Positions 26,267-35,731 are shown, counted from the stretch's first letter. The stretch: DNA of 64,000 bases from Phycisphaerae bacterium (GCA_016342495.1 JAEIOG010000005.1:16432-80431); one strand, 5' to 3'. Program-made: numbers and translations. Notes: generated from the letters alone by a model not told the origin.

Positions 26267-27820
26267 CTATTTTATTTTTTGGCCCCAATCCATAACCGCT
26301 TTATATTTGGGAGATTTTTTAATATTATCGTCCCAATACTGCAAGGCACCCCAGCTGCCCCATTTACTCCACTTGCTAACCGATGAGAAATAACAAAATA
26401 AACCGCCACCGGCTTTTTCCCATGCATCAAAATATTTCGTATAAATTTCGCCCATACGCTGATGGCTGTTGCAGGCATAAAACAACTCATTCATCTGCTC
26501 ATTATTTTCGCCGCCAGCAATTCCCACCATATGTTGACCACCTTCATAAGCTAATAATTCCAGACCATATTTATCAGCCACTTGCTTTGACGCGTTAATT
26601 GCTTTAATCGACTTCGGCAAAGCTTCTTTTTCGAGAAAATCTAAAATTTCATTTACTGTCCATTTGGCCACCTGCTCCGCTGTTAAATTTTTACCATTGG
26701 CTGGAACTCCCATACCAATATAAGGAGCTATCGCAAGTGCATCAGCATCTTTATACGCATCTTCATAAGTTAGAACAACATTTTCCATCCACCAGGTATT
26801 ACCCGACTGCCAGGCTAAAACTCGCACAACACGCTCTTTATTATCGAAAACCTTCCGGAAAATCTTAAATATTTCCACCGAACGTTTGGCATAATACATG
26901 CCTCCGCCTTCCCATGGCCGCTCTTTATTTCCGAGTGCCAACTCTTTAGCCTTTTGCTGAGCGTAGTGGTTCTGGGCAAACATTGAATTCCAAACTTCAT
27001 TGGAGTATTCAACATATACTTTTAGTTCAGGGGCAAGGTTTGAATTTACATATCTGGCGAAATTACGTATATAGTCATCATTGGCCTTATGCGGCATACA
27101 GAACCATGCATCAACTTTTAATCGATTACAAAGCTCAACCATTACTTCTACTGGAATACCTTTAGCAGAATAAGTTGCATCAAGCAGTTCGGGTCTGTCT
27201 GACCATGAAACAATATCCGAACCATTAGTTTCCATCCAGTCCATAAATCGAATGCATTTAACATCTTTCCATCTTTTAAGCAATGAAGGATGAAAAATCT
27301 GTTTTTGATAATTCTTTTCATAGCCAGGCATAATCATTTTAATGTCGTGCACCGGATCAGTTGCATCAGTTTCCATGAGCCGCAGGAAAATTGTTCCTTT
27401 TTTTGAATCAACTTTAACGACCAACTTCCCTGGTTCTCTTGATACAATAGAGCCAGAGCCACCGAATTCCAATCGCCCTTTCCCTTCGTATAAAACAGTA
27501 TAGTTTCCACTGGGATAATGCCCGCCATCTATCGTACACATTAGTGTCTCTGCCCAGCAGTTGTCTTTAAGCTTTTTAACCCAGCCCTTGCTATCCAGTT
27601 CTAAGGCTGGACCTTTGCCCCATGGCTGCCCTTTTTGCTGGCTTATCCACTTGCGTGAAAGACGAAAAACATCTACGAAAGGTAATTCAGTATTCCAATC
27701 GGCAGGCCCGGCAAGATTAATCCCTAACTCAGGAGAAATCTTTTTATTCTCATCTGCCAACACTAAACCCTGCAATACAATAATTGAAATAAAAACGGAA
27801 ATATACATTATTCTTTTCAT
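26267..27820 (-). CDS. Secreted glycoside-hydrolase-like protein (annotated elsewhere as cellulose-binding)
   Basis: 517 residues. The signal peptide is MYISVFISIIVLQGLVLA (residues 5-22). A small beta domain (about 60-160, GNYTVLYEGKGRLEFGGSGS) precedes a TIM-barrel-like region. Its VEYSNEVWN (Glu after the fourth strand) and LLAYEGGQHMVG (second Glu) are placed like the acid/base and nucleophile of clan-A glycosidases. Relatives are common in planctomycetes and Bacteroidetes polysaccharide-degrading repertoires and are often labelled cellulose-binding protein. The substrate is unknown. GGAGC precedes the ATG. It lies 37 bases upstream of nothing related; the next gene on the same strand is 135 bases downstream. 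Confidence 0.75.
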   Translation of the reverse strand: MKRIMYISVFISIIVLQGLVLADENKKISPELGINLAGPADWNTELPFVDVFRLSRKWISQQKGQPWGKGPALELDSKGWVKKLKDNCWAETLMCTIDGGHYPSGNYTVLYEGKGRLEFGGSGSIVSREPGKLVVKVDSKKGTIFLRLMETDATDPVHDIKMIMPGYEKNYQKQIFHPSLLKRWKDVKCIRFMDWMETNGSDIVSWSDRPELLDATYSAKGIPVEVMVELCNRLKVDAWFCMPHKANDDYIRNFARYVNSNLAPELKVYVEYSNEVWNSMFAQNHYAQQKAKELALGNKERPWEGGGMYYAKRSVEIFKIFRKVFDNKERVVRVLAWQSGNTWWMENVVLTYEDAYKDADALAIAPYIGMGVPANGKNLTAEQVAKWTVNEILDFLEKEALPKSIKAINASKQVADKYGLELLAYEGGQHMVGIAGGENNEQMNELFYACNSHQRMGEIYTKYFDAWEKAGGGLFCYFSSVSKWSKWGSWGALQYWDDNIKKSPKYKAVMDWGQKIK

Positions 27821-27856
27821 TATTCAGCTCCATTTGTTTTTGAGATAACAGTTAGC

Positions 27857-29179
27857 CTAACATAAATCATCTAATGTCATAGCACTGAGATTGCCATCAG
27901 TCCGCTGCTTGAACTTATCAATCGCCAAAGCTAACTTTTTATTAGGGTTATTTTCATTGATATGAACATCCCAGTCATTAAGCTCTACGATTGTGCCTAT
28001 ACAAATACTGGTCAAAGGCTTAGCTGGCAAATATGCCTGGTCTTTTTCAGATTCAATGGCACAAAGCACTCCATTTTCCACTAAGCGTTCCAATAATATA
28101 TTCAGCGACTGATCCGGCAGACTCAATTTATCACGAATATGCGAAAACTCAACGGCCCCATTGCCATCTTGATAGCCGTTGGCCACCACAATGGCAGCTG
28201 CCAGCATATCGGTAGGTTTCAATCTTATCCGTGAAGCCATCTCTGCCTGCTGCATAGTTGATAAATTGGCGGCAGTATGAGAAACTTCCGCACCAAACAA
28301 AAATATCAGCCATGACAAATTCACCCACATTAAAAACAATGGCAGTAAACCTAATGCTCCATATAAACTTTTGCCACTAACCTGTTTGACATAAATTCCA
28401 AACCCCCATTTGGCCAACAGCCACAACGGTACCGCAATCAATGCTCCAACCATCGCTGCTCTTAGGCCGACTCTGGTATTAGGCATCATCTTATATAACA
28501 AACCCAACAAAATAACCCCGACAATGACCGGGCCCAACCAGGAGGTAAAACCTAATAATCCAGCCCAGAAACCTGCAACAGGAAAAGATTCTCGCATATT
28601 TTTGAACATATAATTAGCCGCTGTCAGAACCAAAGGTCCCAGAGTTATCACCGACCAGTAAAATAAAATCCTTTTGCCAATAGCCCGATTAGACCGCGCC
28701 CCATAAATCCGGTTTAAACTTCGCTCCATCGTTGTCAGCAAAGTTATCGAGGCCCATATCAATAGTAAGATACCGGTGGTTCCCAAGGTTTCAAAAGTCA
28801 ACATTCCGCTAATATTGTCTACCAGTTCACTAATAACATTAGAAACGCTTTGCACTTCCTGGCCATCAACTCCATCGGTGGTTATATTAGCAATACCGGC
28901 AACAACCATTAAGTCATTAAGTGATCCTTTGGCACGTTCAACACCGCCATAAGATTTTAGCGTTACAACTATTAATACTATGGTTGGAATCAAGGCAAAT
29001 ATCGTCCGAAACGACAAAGCCGCACTCATGGCCATAGCATTATTTTTACTCAATCTGCGGGCACAGAATTTCCATAGCTGAATCTGAAAACGCAGGAATC
29101 TGGCCCATCGGCCCAGTTCCTCACCTGGCGTAAATAATAAACTTTCGATCCGCTGTTTTAATTTATTAATAATTTTCAT
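27857..29179 (-). CDS. YihY/BrkB-family inner membrane protein
   Basis: Polytopic membrane protein of 440 residues if started at the ATG at 29179-29177; an ATG at 29191 would add four residues but lies within a repeated promoter-like element. Seen: NAMAMSAALSFRTIFALIPTIV in the first helix, about six hydrophobic segments up to residue ~310, WASITLLTTMERSLNRIYG, and FLMWVNLSWLIFLFGAEVSH. All are hallmarks of the family once misnamed ribonuclease BN. The C-terminal ~130 residues form a winged-helix-like cytoplasmic domain (HIRDKLSLPDQSLNILLERLVENGVL), as in some family members. Function is unclear; transport or envelope stress roles are proposed for relatives. It follows the ExbB-like gene by 40 bases, so the two may form an operon. 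Confidence 0.85.
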   Translation of the reverse strand: MKIINKLKQRIESLLFTPGEELGRWARFLRFQIQLWKFCARRLSKNNAMAMSAALSFRTIFALIPTIVLIVVTLKSYGGVERAKGSLNDLMVVAGIANITTDGVDGQEVQSVSNVISELVDNISGMLTFETLGTTGILLLIWASITLLTTMERSLNRIYGARSNRAIGKRILFYWSVITLGPLVLTAANYMFKNMRESFPVAGFWAGLLGFTSWLGPVIVGVILLGLLYKMMPNTRVGLRAAMVGALIAVPLWLLAKWGFGIYVKQVSGKSLYGALGLLPLFLMWVNLSWLIFLFGAEVSHTAANLSTMQQAEMASRIRLKPTDMLAAAIVVANGYQDGNGAVEFSHIRDKLSLPDQSLNILLERLVENGVLCAIESEKDQAYLPAKPLTSICIGTIVELNDWDVHINENNPNKKLALAIDKFKQRTDGNLSAMTLDDLC

Positions 29180-29181
29180 AT

Positions 29182-29213
29182 ATATACTCATAACTATTGA
29201 GTTTGTCCATTTT
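29182..29213 (-). promoter_or_regulatory. Promoter/operator-like element shared with 59123-59154
   Basis: On the minus strand both copies read GGACAAACTCAAT, one variable base, GTTATGAGTATAT. ACTCA and TGAGT form an inverted repeat, and TATAT/TATATT could serve as a -10. Each copy stands just before a gene start: the BrkB-family gene here, the UDP-glucuronate epimerase there. Confidence 0.4.
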
Positions 29214-29219
29214 ACCTGC

Positions 29220-29900
29220 CTACTTTACTTTATGCAATAACTGTTCAGCAGTCACTGCGGTCTCGGCTGCAAGGTTATCAATCTTATTCCGCAATATCCC
29301 ATAGCTGGCCAAAGCCGGTATCGCAACAGCCATCCCCCACCAGGTCGTTACCAATGCTGTCGAAATCCCTTTAGCCAAGTCAGGTACATCCGGCTGACCG
29401 CCGGCCTGAACAATACCATTGAAAGCATCGATCATGCCCCAGACCGTACCAAAAAGCCCTACCATTGGGGCAACATTGCCGATCATATTGAGCCATTCGA
29501 TTTTACGCATGAGAGATGTTGAATCCTGCTCGAGCATTTCAATCATCGCAGTATCCATCGCTGCCCGCCCATTGCATGACTCATCGATACCAGTTTTGAG
29601 TACCCGTGCTAACATCGAATTATCATTATCCATCGCATTGGCGGCGGTTCCCAGCTGATTATTAGCCAACATATCCCTGATGCCAGCGACTGTTTTAGAA
29701 GGAATAAGCTTAGAACGGGTAATAGAAATAAACATTTGAACAATAATACTGACAGTCACCAAAGACAAAGGCAGCAAAACCACCCAGACCAAAGGGCCGC
29801 CAGCCATGAAAAACTTGTCAAAATTGGAGCCACCAGCATCTGCGCCAAAAGCAGAATCAACCATTAACATCAACAAAACGATAAAACTAAACTTCTTCAT
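29220..29900 (-). CDS. MotA/TolQ/ExbB-family proton channel protein
   Basis: 226 residues. The start is ATG 29900 (MKKFSFIVLLMLMVDSAFGA), a signal-like segment; a GTG at 29915 is less likely. Membrane segments lie near 38-60 (GGPLVWVVLLPLSLVTVSIIV), 137-158 (WLNMIGNVAPMVGLFGTVWGMI) and 181-205 (TALVTTWWGMAVAIPALASYGI). The GTVWGMIDAF and ISTALVTTWWGMAVAIPA motifs are diagnostic of ExbB/TolQ. With an ExbD partner it would form a proton-driven motor for outer-membrane transport. No ExbD gene adjoins it, and the only candidate in the window is at 20544. An N-terminal signal segment before helix 1 is typical of the ExbB2-like group. It is upstream of the BrkB-family gene. Confidence 0.88.
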   Translation of the reverse strand: MKKFSFIVLLMLMVDSAFGADAGGSNFDKFFMAGGPLVWVVLLPLSLVTVSIIVQMFISITRSKLIPSKTVAGIRDMLANNQLGTAANAMDNDNSMLARVLKTGIDESCNGRAAMDTAMIEMLEQDSTSLMRKIEWLNMIGNVAPMVGLFGTVWGMIDAFNGIVQAGGQPDVPDLAKGISTALVTTWWGMAVAIPALASYGILRNKIDNLAAETAVTAEQLLHKVK

Positions 29901-30308
29901 AATCAACTTATCCACAAAAAAACTTAAAAATGCTAATAATCAGGCTTGATATTAACTTATTAGGAGCTAAAAAGCAATTATATATTGTTTTATGGTAAAA
30001 GGTAAATGGGAAAGACGGACCTTGGGTCCTGTCAGTTGAAAAAGAGGATAAAAGATGTGACATGCTATATTGGGTGACATTGCCAGATGTAATGCTGAGC
30101 TTATCGCATGTACGGAAGATGTGAAGGAAACCTGTATTTTACCTTAATCCAGATTTCCTGCCACCTAAATGAATAACAGTCAAAACAGTAATTAATGAAA
30201 AACAACAGCAGTGTCAAGTAACTAAAACAAGTTGCATTTATTTGCTATTAGCTTACGAAAATACCCAAACCAGAAAATTTGAATAAAACCGTCTAAGAAA
30301 TCGTTCTT
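29901..30308. other. Intergenic region at the end of the polysaccharide locus
   Basis: 408 bases between the ExbB-like gene and the last gene of the minus-strand polysaccharide locus. No intact coding frame is present. The stretch at about 30001-30150 has the texture of decayed coding sequence, but I cannot identify it. The ExbB-operon promoter and locus terminator should be here; no clear hairpin with T-run was found. Confidence 0.4.
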
Positions 30309-31439
30309 TTAGCGGAATTGTTTTATATACGCCACAGTCCTGCGGACGGTTTTTTCGCCTGCTCGTGGATGCAGTGGCAGATTGATAGTTTCCCGACAAG
30401 CTTTTTCGGCTTCAGGGCATTGGCCTTTAGTGTAATCGTAAAGATGCATTGGTGTTTCTATCGGATGGAGTGGGCATTCAAACCAGCTACCAATTTCAAC
30501 GCCTGCAGCAGGGGCACCAGCCAAGGCTTTTTCTTTGTCAGAGACCCGAAGTGGGTAACGAACCAAAACTGGATCCATATAGTCAGGAATAGTTGGAATG
30601 TCGAAATCGGCTTCTGAGAGAAGTTTATCGTAAAGTTTGGCCATCTGTTGACGATGGGCGATATTTTTATTTATTTTATTCATTTGGCTTGTACCGGCGG
30701 CAACCTGCATAGACCCCATTTTAGTAAGAAAATCTTCAGCCATTTCAGGCATAAATTCAGCACATGAAGATGAACCAACAACAAGACCTTTTTTTGTCAT
30801 CCAACGGAACAAATTAGTGATCATAGCTGTTGTTCGCGGATAAATGACGGTTCGATAAACCATTCGCTGAGCCTTCAGCATCGACTGAGCCTTCAAGCCC
30901 GGTGTTGCCGCTTGTTGATAGATGTCCTGCATAGGCTCGATCAAATCTTTGTCATTAATACTGACCATGCCACCTAAGCCTGTGGTAAAAGGCTTGTTCC
31001 ACTGGAAAGAAAAGTATGCCGCTTTACCAAAAGTGCCACAAAGTTTATTTTTATATTGAGACCCCAAAGCCAGGCAACAATCTTCGACAACAGGTATATT
31101 ATATTTGTTTGCTATTTCGAAGATGGCATTCATTTCACAAGGATAGCCATAAGTATGCTGGGCAAGGATTAGTTTTGTATTTGTGGTAATAGCTTGTTCG
31201 AGCAAATCAACATTCATATTAAACATAACAGGTTCAATATCAACATAAACTGGTTTAGCACCAACATATTTAATCGGGTTAACATCCATGACACAGGTAT
31301 AACCTGGTAGGACAACCTCATCGTCGGGGCCAATGTTCATAGCCCGCAAAAGAGCATATAAACCTACCCGAGCTTTCCAGAAAGCAAAAGCCTGCTGGGC
31401 GGAGAAATAATCAGTAAATTGTGTTTCGAATTTGTTCAT
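30309..31439 (-). CDS. DegT/DnrJ/EryC1/StrS-family sugar aminotransferase
   Basis: PLP-dependent aminotransferase of 376 residues acting on nucleotide-linked keto-sugars. Seen: LPGYTCVMDVNPIKYVGAKPVYVDIEP, AQHTYGYPCEMNAI, the PLP-contacting Asp120 in VVEDCCLALGSQY, and the Schiff-base Lys149 in FSFQWNKPFTTGLGG. It sits directly behind a GNAT acetyltransferase, with stop and start overlapping by one base (TGATG). The pair could make an N-acetylated amino sugar: amination, then acetylation. The keto-sugar substrate cannot be read from the sequence. It is the last gene of the locus. Confidence 0.88.
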   Translation of the reverse strand: MNKFETQFTDYFSAQQAFAFWKARVGLYALLRAMNIGPDDEVVLPGYTCVMDVNPIKYVGAKPVYVDIEPVMFNMNVDLLEQAITTNTKLILAQHTYGYPCEMNAIFEIANKYNIPVVEDCCLALGSQYKNKLCGTFGKAAYFSFQWNKPFTTGLGGMVSINDKDLIEPMQDIYQQAATPGLKAQSMLKAQRMVYRTVIYPRTTAMITNLFRWMTKKGLVVGSSSCAEFMPEMAEDFLTKMGSMQVAAGTSQMNKINKNIAHRQQMAKLYDKLLSEADFDIPTIPDYMDPVLVRYPLRVSDKEKALAGAPAAGVEIGSWFECPLHPIETPMHLYDYTKGQCPEAEKACRETINLPLHPRAGEKTVRRTVAYIKQFR

Positions 31440-32059
31440 CAGGAATTCTCGTCTGTAAAATCATATATATAACGGTTCATATTTCTACCTTCAGCGGTCT
31501 GATATGTGGCTTCAATTTCCCAGCCAAGCTTTTGGTAGAAACCATTAACAGCTTCATTATTATCAGTATCGGTAGTAAGGAAACATCCCTGGCTACCACG
31601 TTTTTTGGTTTCAGCGACCCATGCATCTACAAGAGCTTTGCCAACACCTTTACCTTGAGTGTCAGGTGCAACAGCTATTGAGCTAAGCAAAGAACGTTTC
31701 GGGCCATTTTCAGGAGATTCACCACGATAGAAAACCGCACGAAAAAGCCTTTTAATTGTCGAAGGTTTTTTCAGAACTGCAGAAATGCTAGCCAGGCAAA
31801 AAGCCCACCAGCGTCTTTTGAGTAGTCTTTTAAAATAGCCATCGGGGATAAGTGGCCCAACAACAGCACCTAAGACTTTATTGTTTTCCAAGGCAACAAA
31901 TCCAATACCAGCATCATCGGTACAAAAAGATGCATAAAACTCTGTTAGAAATTTTGGGCCAAGAAAAGTAAGGAAAAAATCAGGGAAAGCATTCACATGA
32001 ACTTTAACCACATCATTAATATATTTTTTTTCAAGAGAAATAATTTTAATATCGGCCAT
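31439..32059 (-). CDS. GNAT-family N-acetyltransferase
   Basis: 206 residues. The acetyl-CoA pyrophosphate loop is QGKGVGKA at about 135-142, preceded by the beta-strand LLSSIAVAPDT. The C-terminal NGFYQKLGWEIEATYQ is also typical. It likely acetylates the amino group made by the following aminotransferase, since the two genes overlap by one base. A helical insert (about 76-112, basic) is longer than in most GNATs. AAGG precedes the ATG. Confidence 0.82.
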   Translation of the reverse strand: MADIKIISLEKKYINDVVKVHVNAFPDFFLTFLGPKFLTEFYASFCTDDAGIGFVALENNKVLGAVVGPLIPDGYFKRLLKRRWWAFCLASISAVLKKPSTIKRLFRAVFYRGESPENGPKRSLLSSIAVAPDTQGKGVGKALVDAWVAETKKRGSQGCFLTTDTDNNEAVNGFYQKLGWEIEATYQTAEGRNMNRYIYDFTDENS

Positions 32060-32073
32060 AATAATACCTTATT

Positions 32074-33297
32074 CTAATATTTAGTGCTTCGAAAAATACT
32101 TTCCAGCTTACTTACTGCGATGGGAAAATCCATTTCATTATTATAGAAAGCTTTAGCATTATTTGCCATTTTCACCAAATCTTTTTGGGTCATAGTCCTT
32201 AATCTAATGGCAGCATCAGCTATGCTCTGCGGATTTTGTGGCTGGCAGGCAATGCCGGCATTGGCTTTTTCGACCAGATTAGCCGCATCGCCTTTGACGG
32301 CCATAAGTATGGATTTGCCGATAGCCATATAAGCCTGAGTTTTAGATGGGATAGTGATACTAAATAGAGGATCATCGCGTAAATGTACAAGCAAGACATC
32401 AGCTAAATTCAAAATTGCGCCTATTTCTACAACTGGTTTACGCGGATGGAAAATAACATTATTCAAATTCTGGTTTTGGGCTCGTTTTTTAAGATCATCG
32501 ACACTGACGCCACTACCAATAAAGACAAATTGTATATCAGGGCACTGCTTTTGCACAATAGCAGCAGCATCAATAACAGCATCAAGAGCCTGAGCTGCGC
32601 CCATATTACCAGCAAAGACGATATTGAATTTATCTGTCATTTGTAAATCATGCCTCAAGCTATCACTATCCTGCAAAGATGAATTGGCCAAAGTCTGATC
32701 ACACCAGTTATAAACAACATCAATTTTAGATTCTGGGACGCCACGATCAATAAGGGTCTGTTTCATTCCTGGGGTTATAACCACTATTTTAGTCGCCTGT
32801 TTATAGACGAAATTACACCATCGATGTAATAATCGCATTCCAAAACCATTATTAAACATTCCTGTTGAACACAGAGAATCTGGCCAAATATCCTGAATAT
32901 GATATACAAAAGGAATACGCTTAAACCATTTCATCACAATTGCAGGTAAGCCTAATGTTGCCGGGCCCTGCACAATATAAGCGATATCTGCTTTTTTGGT
33001 AAGCCAGGGTCCCATAATTGTTTTAGTAAGAGCCAGAGATGCATAACATAAGAATCTTTTGAGGCCAGATTGATTATGACTAGGATAGAGAGGCAAACGC
33101 ACAACTGAAACACCATCCATCATTTGGCGTTGCCAGCACCGCATTTTATACCCATCATATATTTTACCGCCAGGATAATTAGGGTAGCCAGTCAGGACTT
33201 CAACTTGATGCCCCCTTTTTTGTAATTCAATGACAAAAGGTAAGCCGAAAAACATCGGTTCCGGCTGGAAATAATGTGTGATAAACAATATTTTCAT
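32074..33297 (-). CDS. Glycosyltransferase family 4, WbuB-like (L-FucNAc transferase candidate)
   Basis: 407 residues, GT-B fold. Opening KILFITHYFQPEPMFFG...GHQVEVLTGYPNYPGG, then PFVYHIQDIWPDSL, and donor-site region VFAGNMGAAQALDAVIDA with PSKTQAYMAIGKSIL. These are the blocks of the WbuB group, which transfers N-acetyl-L-fucosamine in O-antigen loci. It starts three bases after the stop of the UDP-FucNAc pathway gene CapG, consistent with that donor. The exact linkage is inference. Confidence 0.82.
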   Translation of the reverse strand: MKILFITHYFQPEPMFFGLPFVIELQKRGHQVEVLTGYPNYPGGKIYDGYKMRCWQRQMMDGVSVVRLPLYPSHNQSGLKRFLCYASLALTKTIMGPWLTKKADIAYIVQGPATLGLPAIVMKWFKRIPFVYHIQDIWPDSLCSTGMFNNGFGMRLLHRWCNFVYKQATKIVVITPGMKQTLIDRGVPESKIDVVYNWCDQTLANSSLQDSDSLRHDLQMTDKFNIVFAGNMGAAQALDAVIDAAAIVQKQCPDIQFVFIGSGVSVDDLKKRAQNQNLNNVIFHPRKPVVEIGAILNLADVLLVHLRDDPLFSITIPSKTQAYMAIGKSILMAVKGDAANLVEKANAGIACQPQNPQSIADAAIRLRTMTQKDLVKMANNAKAFYNNEMDFPIAVSKLESIFRSTKY

Positions 33298-33300
33298 ATT

Positions 33301-34431
33301 TTAACCCAAATCATTGTATTTTATGCCATTCCACTGATTAGAGAGTTTGGCGGTGCCGATGATTAGTTTTACGACCCGATGCGAAACGTTCTCGATTTGA
33401 TAATCAGCCGGAACAGTTATTGGTTTACTGGTTATGCTATCAGAAGTTTGCAGTTTAATGGCAGCAATCATGGTTTCAGGGTCAAGGCCAGTTACAACGA
33501 TTGAACCGGTGTCCATGGCTTCAGGACGTTCAATGGCATTACGACAAGTAATCGCAGGGAAGCCCAGCATGGAAGACTCCTCACAGATGGTACCGCTGTC
33601 GGAAATAACGCATTTGGCGTTCATTTGCAGATTAACGTAATCGAAGAAGCCAAATGGTTTCATGAATATAACTTTATCAGAAACTTTACGGCCCAGAGAT
33701 TCAAGGCGATTGCGGGTACGAGGATGTGTAGATACAATAACAGGATAATCATATTCCTGGACGAGTAATTCAAATGCGTCCAATAGTTGCGAAAGACTTT
33801 CTTTGCGATCAACATTTTCTTCACGATGGGTAGAGACCAGAAAATACTTATTTTTTTCGAGTTTAAGTTCTTCTAAAGCATTAGAAGATTTTATCTGATC
33901 AATATGGTCGTTAAGAACTTCTTTAATAGGTGAACCTGTGACATAAATACGACGATGAGGGAGGCCTTCGCTTAGAAGATGGCGGCGGGCATGTTCGGTA
34001 TAAACCAGATTAAAGTCGCTGATATGATCAATGATGCGCCGATTAATTTCTTCCGGGACATTAAAATCATAAGAGCGATTACCGGCTTCCATATGATATA
34101 TCGGAATTTTCATGCGTTTGGCAATGATGCCCGCGATAGAACTATTAGTATCACCCAAAATCAGAACAGCGTCTGGTTTTTCCTCAAGGAAGATTTCTTC
34201 AGCTTTGATCAAAATATTGCCATAGACTTTACCGAGGGAACTGGTATCAACATTCATAAAATGGTCAGGTTTACGAACGCCAAGCTCATTAAAGAAGATT
34301 TCATTGAGTTCATAGTCATAGTTTTGGCCAGTATGCACGATTACATGATCGACATGTTTATCGAGTAATTTCATTACCGCAGCTAAACGGATTATTTCAG
34401 GTCTGGTACCCAGAACGGTTAGGACTTTCAT
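33301..34431 (-). CDS. capG: UDP-N-acetylglucosamine 2-epimerase family, CapG/FnlC-type
   Basis: 376 residues of the non-hydrolysing epimerase fold (MKVLTVLGTRPEIIRLAAVMK, HTGQNYDYELNEIFF, VLILGDTNSS, HMEAGNRSYDFNVPEEINRRIIDHISD, VSTHREENVD, SDSGTICEESSMLGFPAI). Because it follows CapF and CapE homologues, it is assigned the last step of UDP-N-acetyl-L-fucosamine synthesis, the C2 epimerisation of UDP-N-acetyl-L-talosamine. WecB-type UDP-ManNAc synthesis is the alternative. Good ribosome-binding site AAAGGA. Separated from capF by an inverted-repeat element. Confidence 0.85.
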   Translation of the reverse strand: MKVLTVLGTRPEIIRLAAVMKLLDKHVDHVIVHTGQNYDYELNEIFFNELGVRKPDHFMNVDTSSLGKVYGNILIKAEEIFLEEKPDAVLILGDTNSSIAGIIAKRMKIPIYHMEAGNRSYDFNVPEEINRRIIDHISDFNLVYTEHARRHLLSEGLPHRRIYVTGSPIKEVLNDHIDQIKSSNALEELKLEKNKYFLVSTHREENVDRKESLSQLLDAFELLVQEYDYPVIVSTHPRTRNRLESLGRKVSDKVIFMKPFGFFDYVNLQMNAKCVISDSGTICEESSMLGFPAITCRNAIERPEAMDTGSIVVTGLDPETMIAAIKLQTSDSITSKPITVPADYQIENVSHRVVKLIIGTAKLSNQWNGIKYNDLG

Positions 34432-34453
34432 TTTTTATTTCCTTTAATATTTT

Positions 34454-34545
34454 CTAGATAGGATATAAGGATTGAAAAGATTTGAGATCAAATATAATAT
34501 TTGTTTTTATCATTTTTTATCCTCTATATCCTTCAATCCTATCAA
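34454..34545. repeat. Inverted-repeat element in capG-capF spacer
   Basis: GATAGGATATAAGGATTGAA (34457 onward) faces TTCAATCCTATC (34532-34543), and the longer ATAGGAT...AAGGAT arms match imperfectly. It is related to the element at 35732-35848. It encodes nothing and fills most of the spacer. Confidence 0.6.
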
Positions 34546-34554
34546 ATATGCTAA

Positions 34555-35679
34555 TTAAATTTCTACTTGTTCATAGAAGGTGTCGGGATCTTCGGGATTG
34601 AAGTGTTCGTTTATCCAGAAAAGAGTGACAAGTTCAGAATCGCCAATATTAGAAATATTATGGGTGTGATAAATGGGCATTTCAACCCATGCCGGTTTAT
34701 CACCTGATACTTTATACTCAATCACCTTATCGGTGCCAATGCGACGCAGTTTAATACTGGCATGGCCACTGATGACACAGAACTTTTCATTTTTCCTTAT
34801 ATGATAATGGTTGCCACGGGTAATGCCGGGTTTGGTAGTGGAAAATGATACCTGGCCACCCTTTTCAAGCTTGAATACTTCAATAAATGAACCCCGATCA
34901 TCGGTATTTAATTTCAGGTTTCGCTGCCAATCGCGTTCATCCATATAGGTGATAAAGCAATTATATAAATCGCGTTCAAATTCATTATTAACAGCGGGTA
35001 CCATGCCACATTCGGTATAGCCAGCCTGGAATTTTTTTAATAAAGCTAAAACTTCAGAAACCTTAATATCAACCCTGGGCTTAATATATTCAACGGAGTA
35101 TCCTTTTCTATTTTGCTGGATCAGGTCATAAATATCATCGACCAGATTATTAATATAAATCATACTCATCTGGCCGTCATTCTGAATGGTTGGCTCATCA
35201 CCATGAGTAACCTGATAGCAAAAAGTCGCGACAACAGAATTATAGAAAGGTTTACCATTATCGCCAAAGACATTAGGAACAACCATAGAAATTCCAGTGC
35301 TACCTTTAGTCTGGCAAAATTGTTCTAAAAGTTCCATGCCTCGTTTTTTGGCGCGGCCATATTCATTATCCCGATCGATCTGGGTTGAAGCTGAAAATAG
35401 AATGGGGGGATAATTATTGGCTTTATCACAATAATCCAGCAATTTCTGCATCAGTTCTATATTTTTATTGTAAATCACTTCAGGTTCATCACGATTGACA
35501 CCGGCAAGGTGGACAATGACGTCAGCCTGACCAGCAAAATCAATAAACCTGCCAGGGTTATCATAGAAGCTATCTTCAAATGGAAGAACTTCAATGCCAT
35601 CCTCACGGGCGAGCCTGTCGCGTAAATGGGAGCCAACAAAACCAGCCATACCTGTTATGCCTACTGTTATTTTAGCCAT
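34555..35679 (-). CDS. capF: Bifunctional CapF: dTDP-rhamnose-reductase-like SDR plus cupin
   Basis: 374 residues. The N-terminal NADPH-dependent reductase (ITVGITGMAGFVGSHL, FSASTQIDRDNEYGRAKKRGMELL) spans about 1-245. The C-terminal cupin metal-binding domain (about 255-374) carries GNHYHIRKNEKFCVISG and YHTHNISNIG. CapF catalyses the C3 epimerisation (cupin) and C4 reduction (SDR) of the CapE product on the way to UDP-L-FucNAc. Length and domain order equal those of staphylococcal CapF and Pseudomonas WbjC. Ribosome-binding site AAAGGA. It stands between CapE and CapG with inverted-repeat spacers on both sides. Confidence 0.92.
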   Translation of the reverse strand: MAKITVGITGMAGFVGSHLRDRLAREDGIEVLPFEDSFYDNPGRFIDFAGQADVIVHLAGVNRDEPEVIYNKNIELMQKLLDYCDKANNYPPILFSASTQIDRDNEYGRAKKRGMELLEQFCQTKGSTGISMVVPNVFGDNGKPFYNSVVATFCYQVTHGDEPTIQNDGQMSMIYINNLVDDIYDLIQQNRKGYSVEYIKPRVDIKVSEVLALLKKFQAGYTECGMVPAVNNEFERDLYNCFITYMDERDWQRNLKLNTDDRGSFIEVFKLEKGGQVSFSTTKPGITRGNHYHIRKNEKFCVISGHASIKLRRIGTDKVIEYKVSGDKPAWVEMPIYHTHNISNIGDSELVTLFWINEHFNPEDPDTFYEQVEI

Positions 35680-35731
35680 TAATTTCCTTTCTTAATCGTT
35701 CACGGAAATCCGAGAATTAATATAATACTTT

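Noticed and set aside
33301..34431. WecB for enterobacterial-type UDP-ManNAc synthesis
   Set aside because: Direct linkage to CapF and CapE homologues favours the FucNAc pathway; no UDP-ManNAc-specific dehydrogenase is adjacent.
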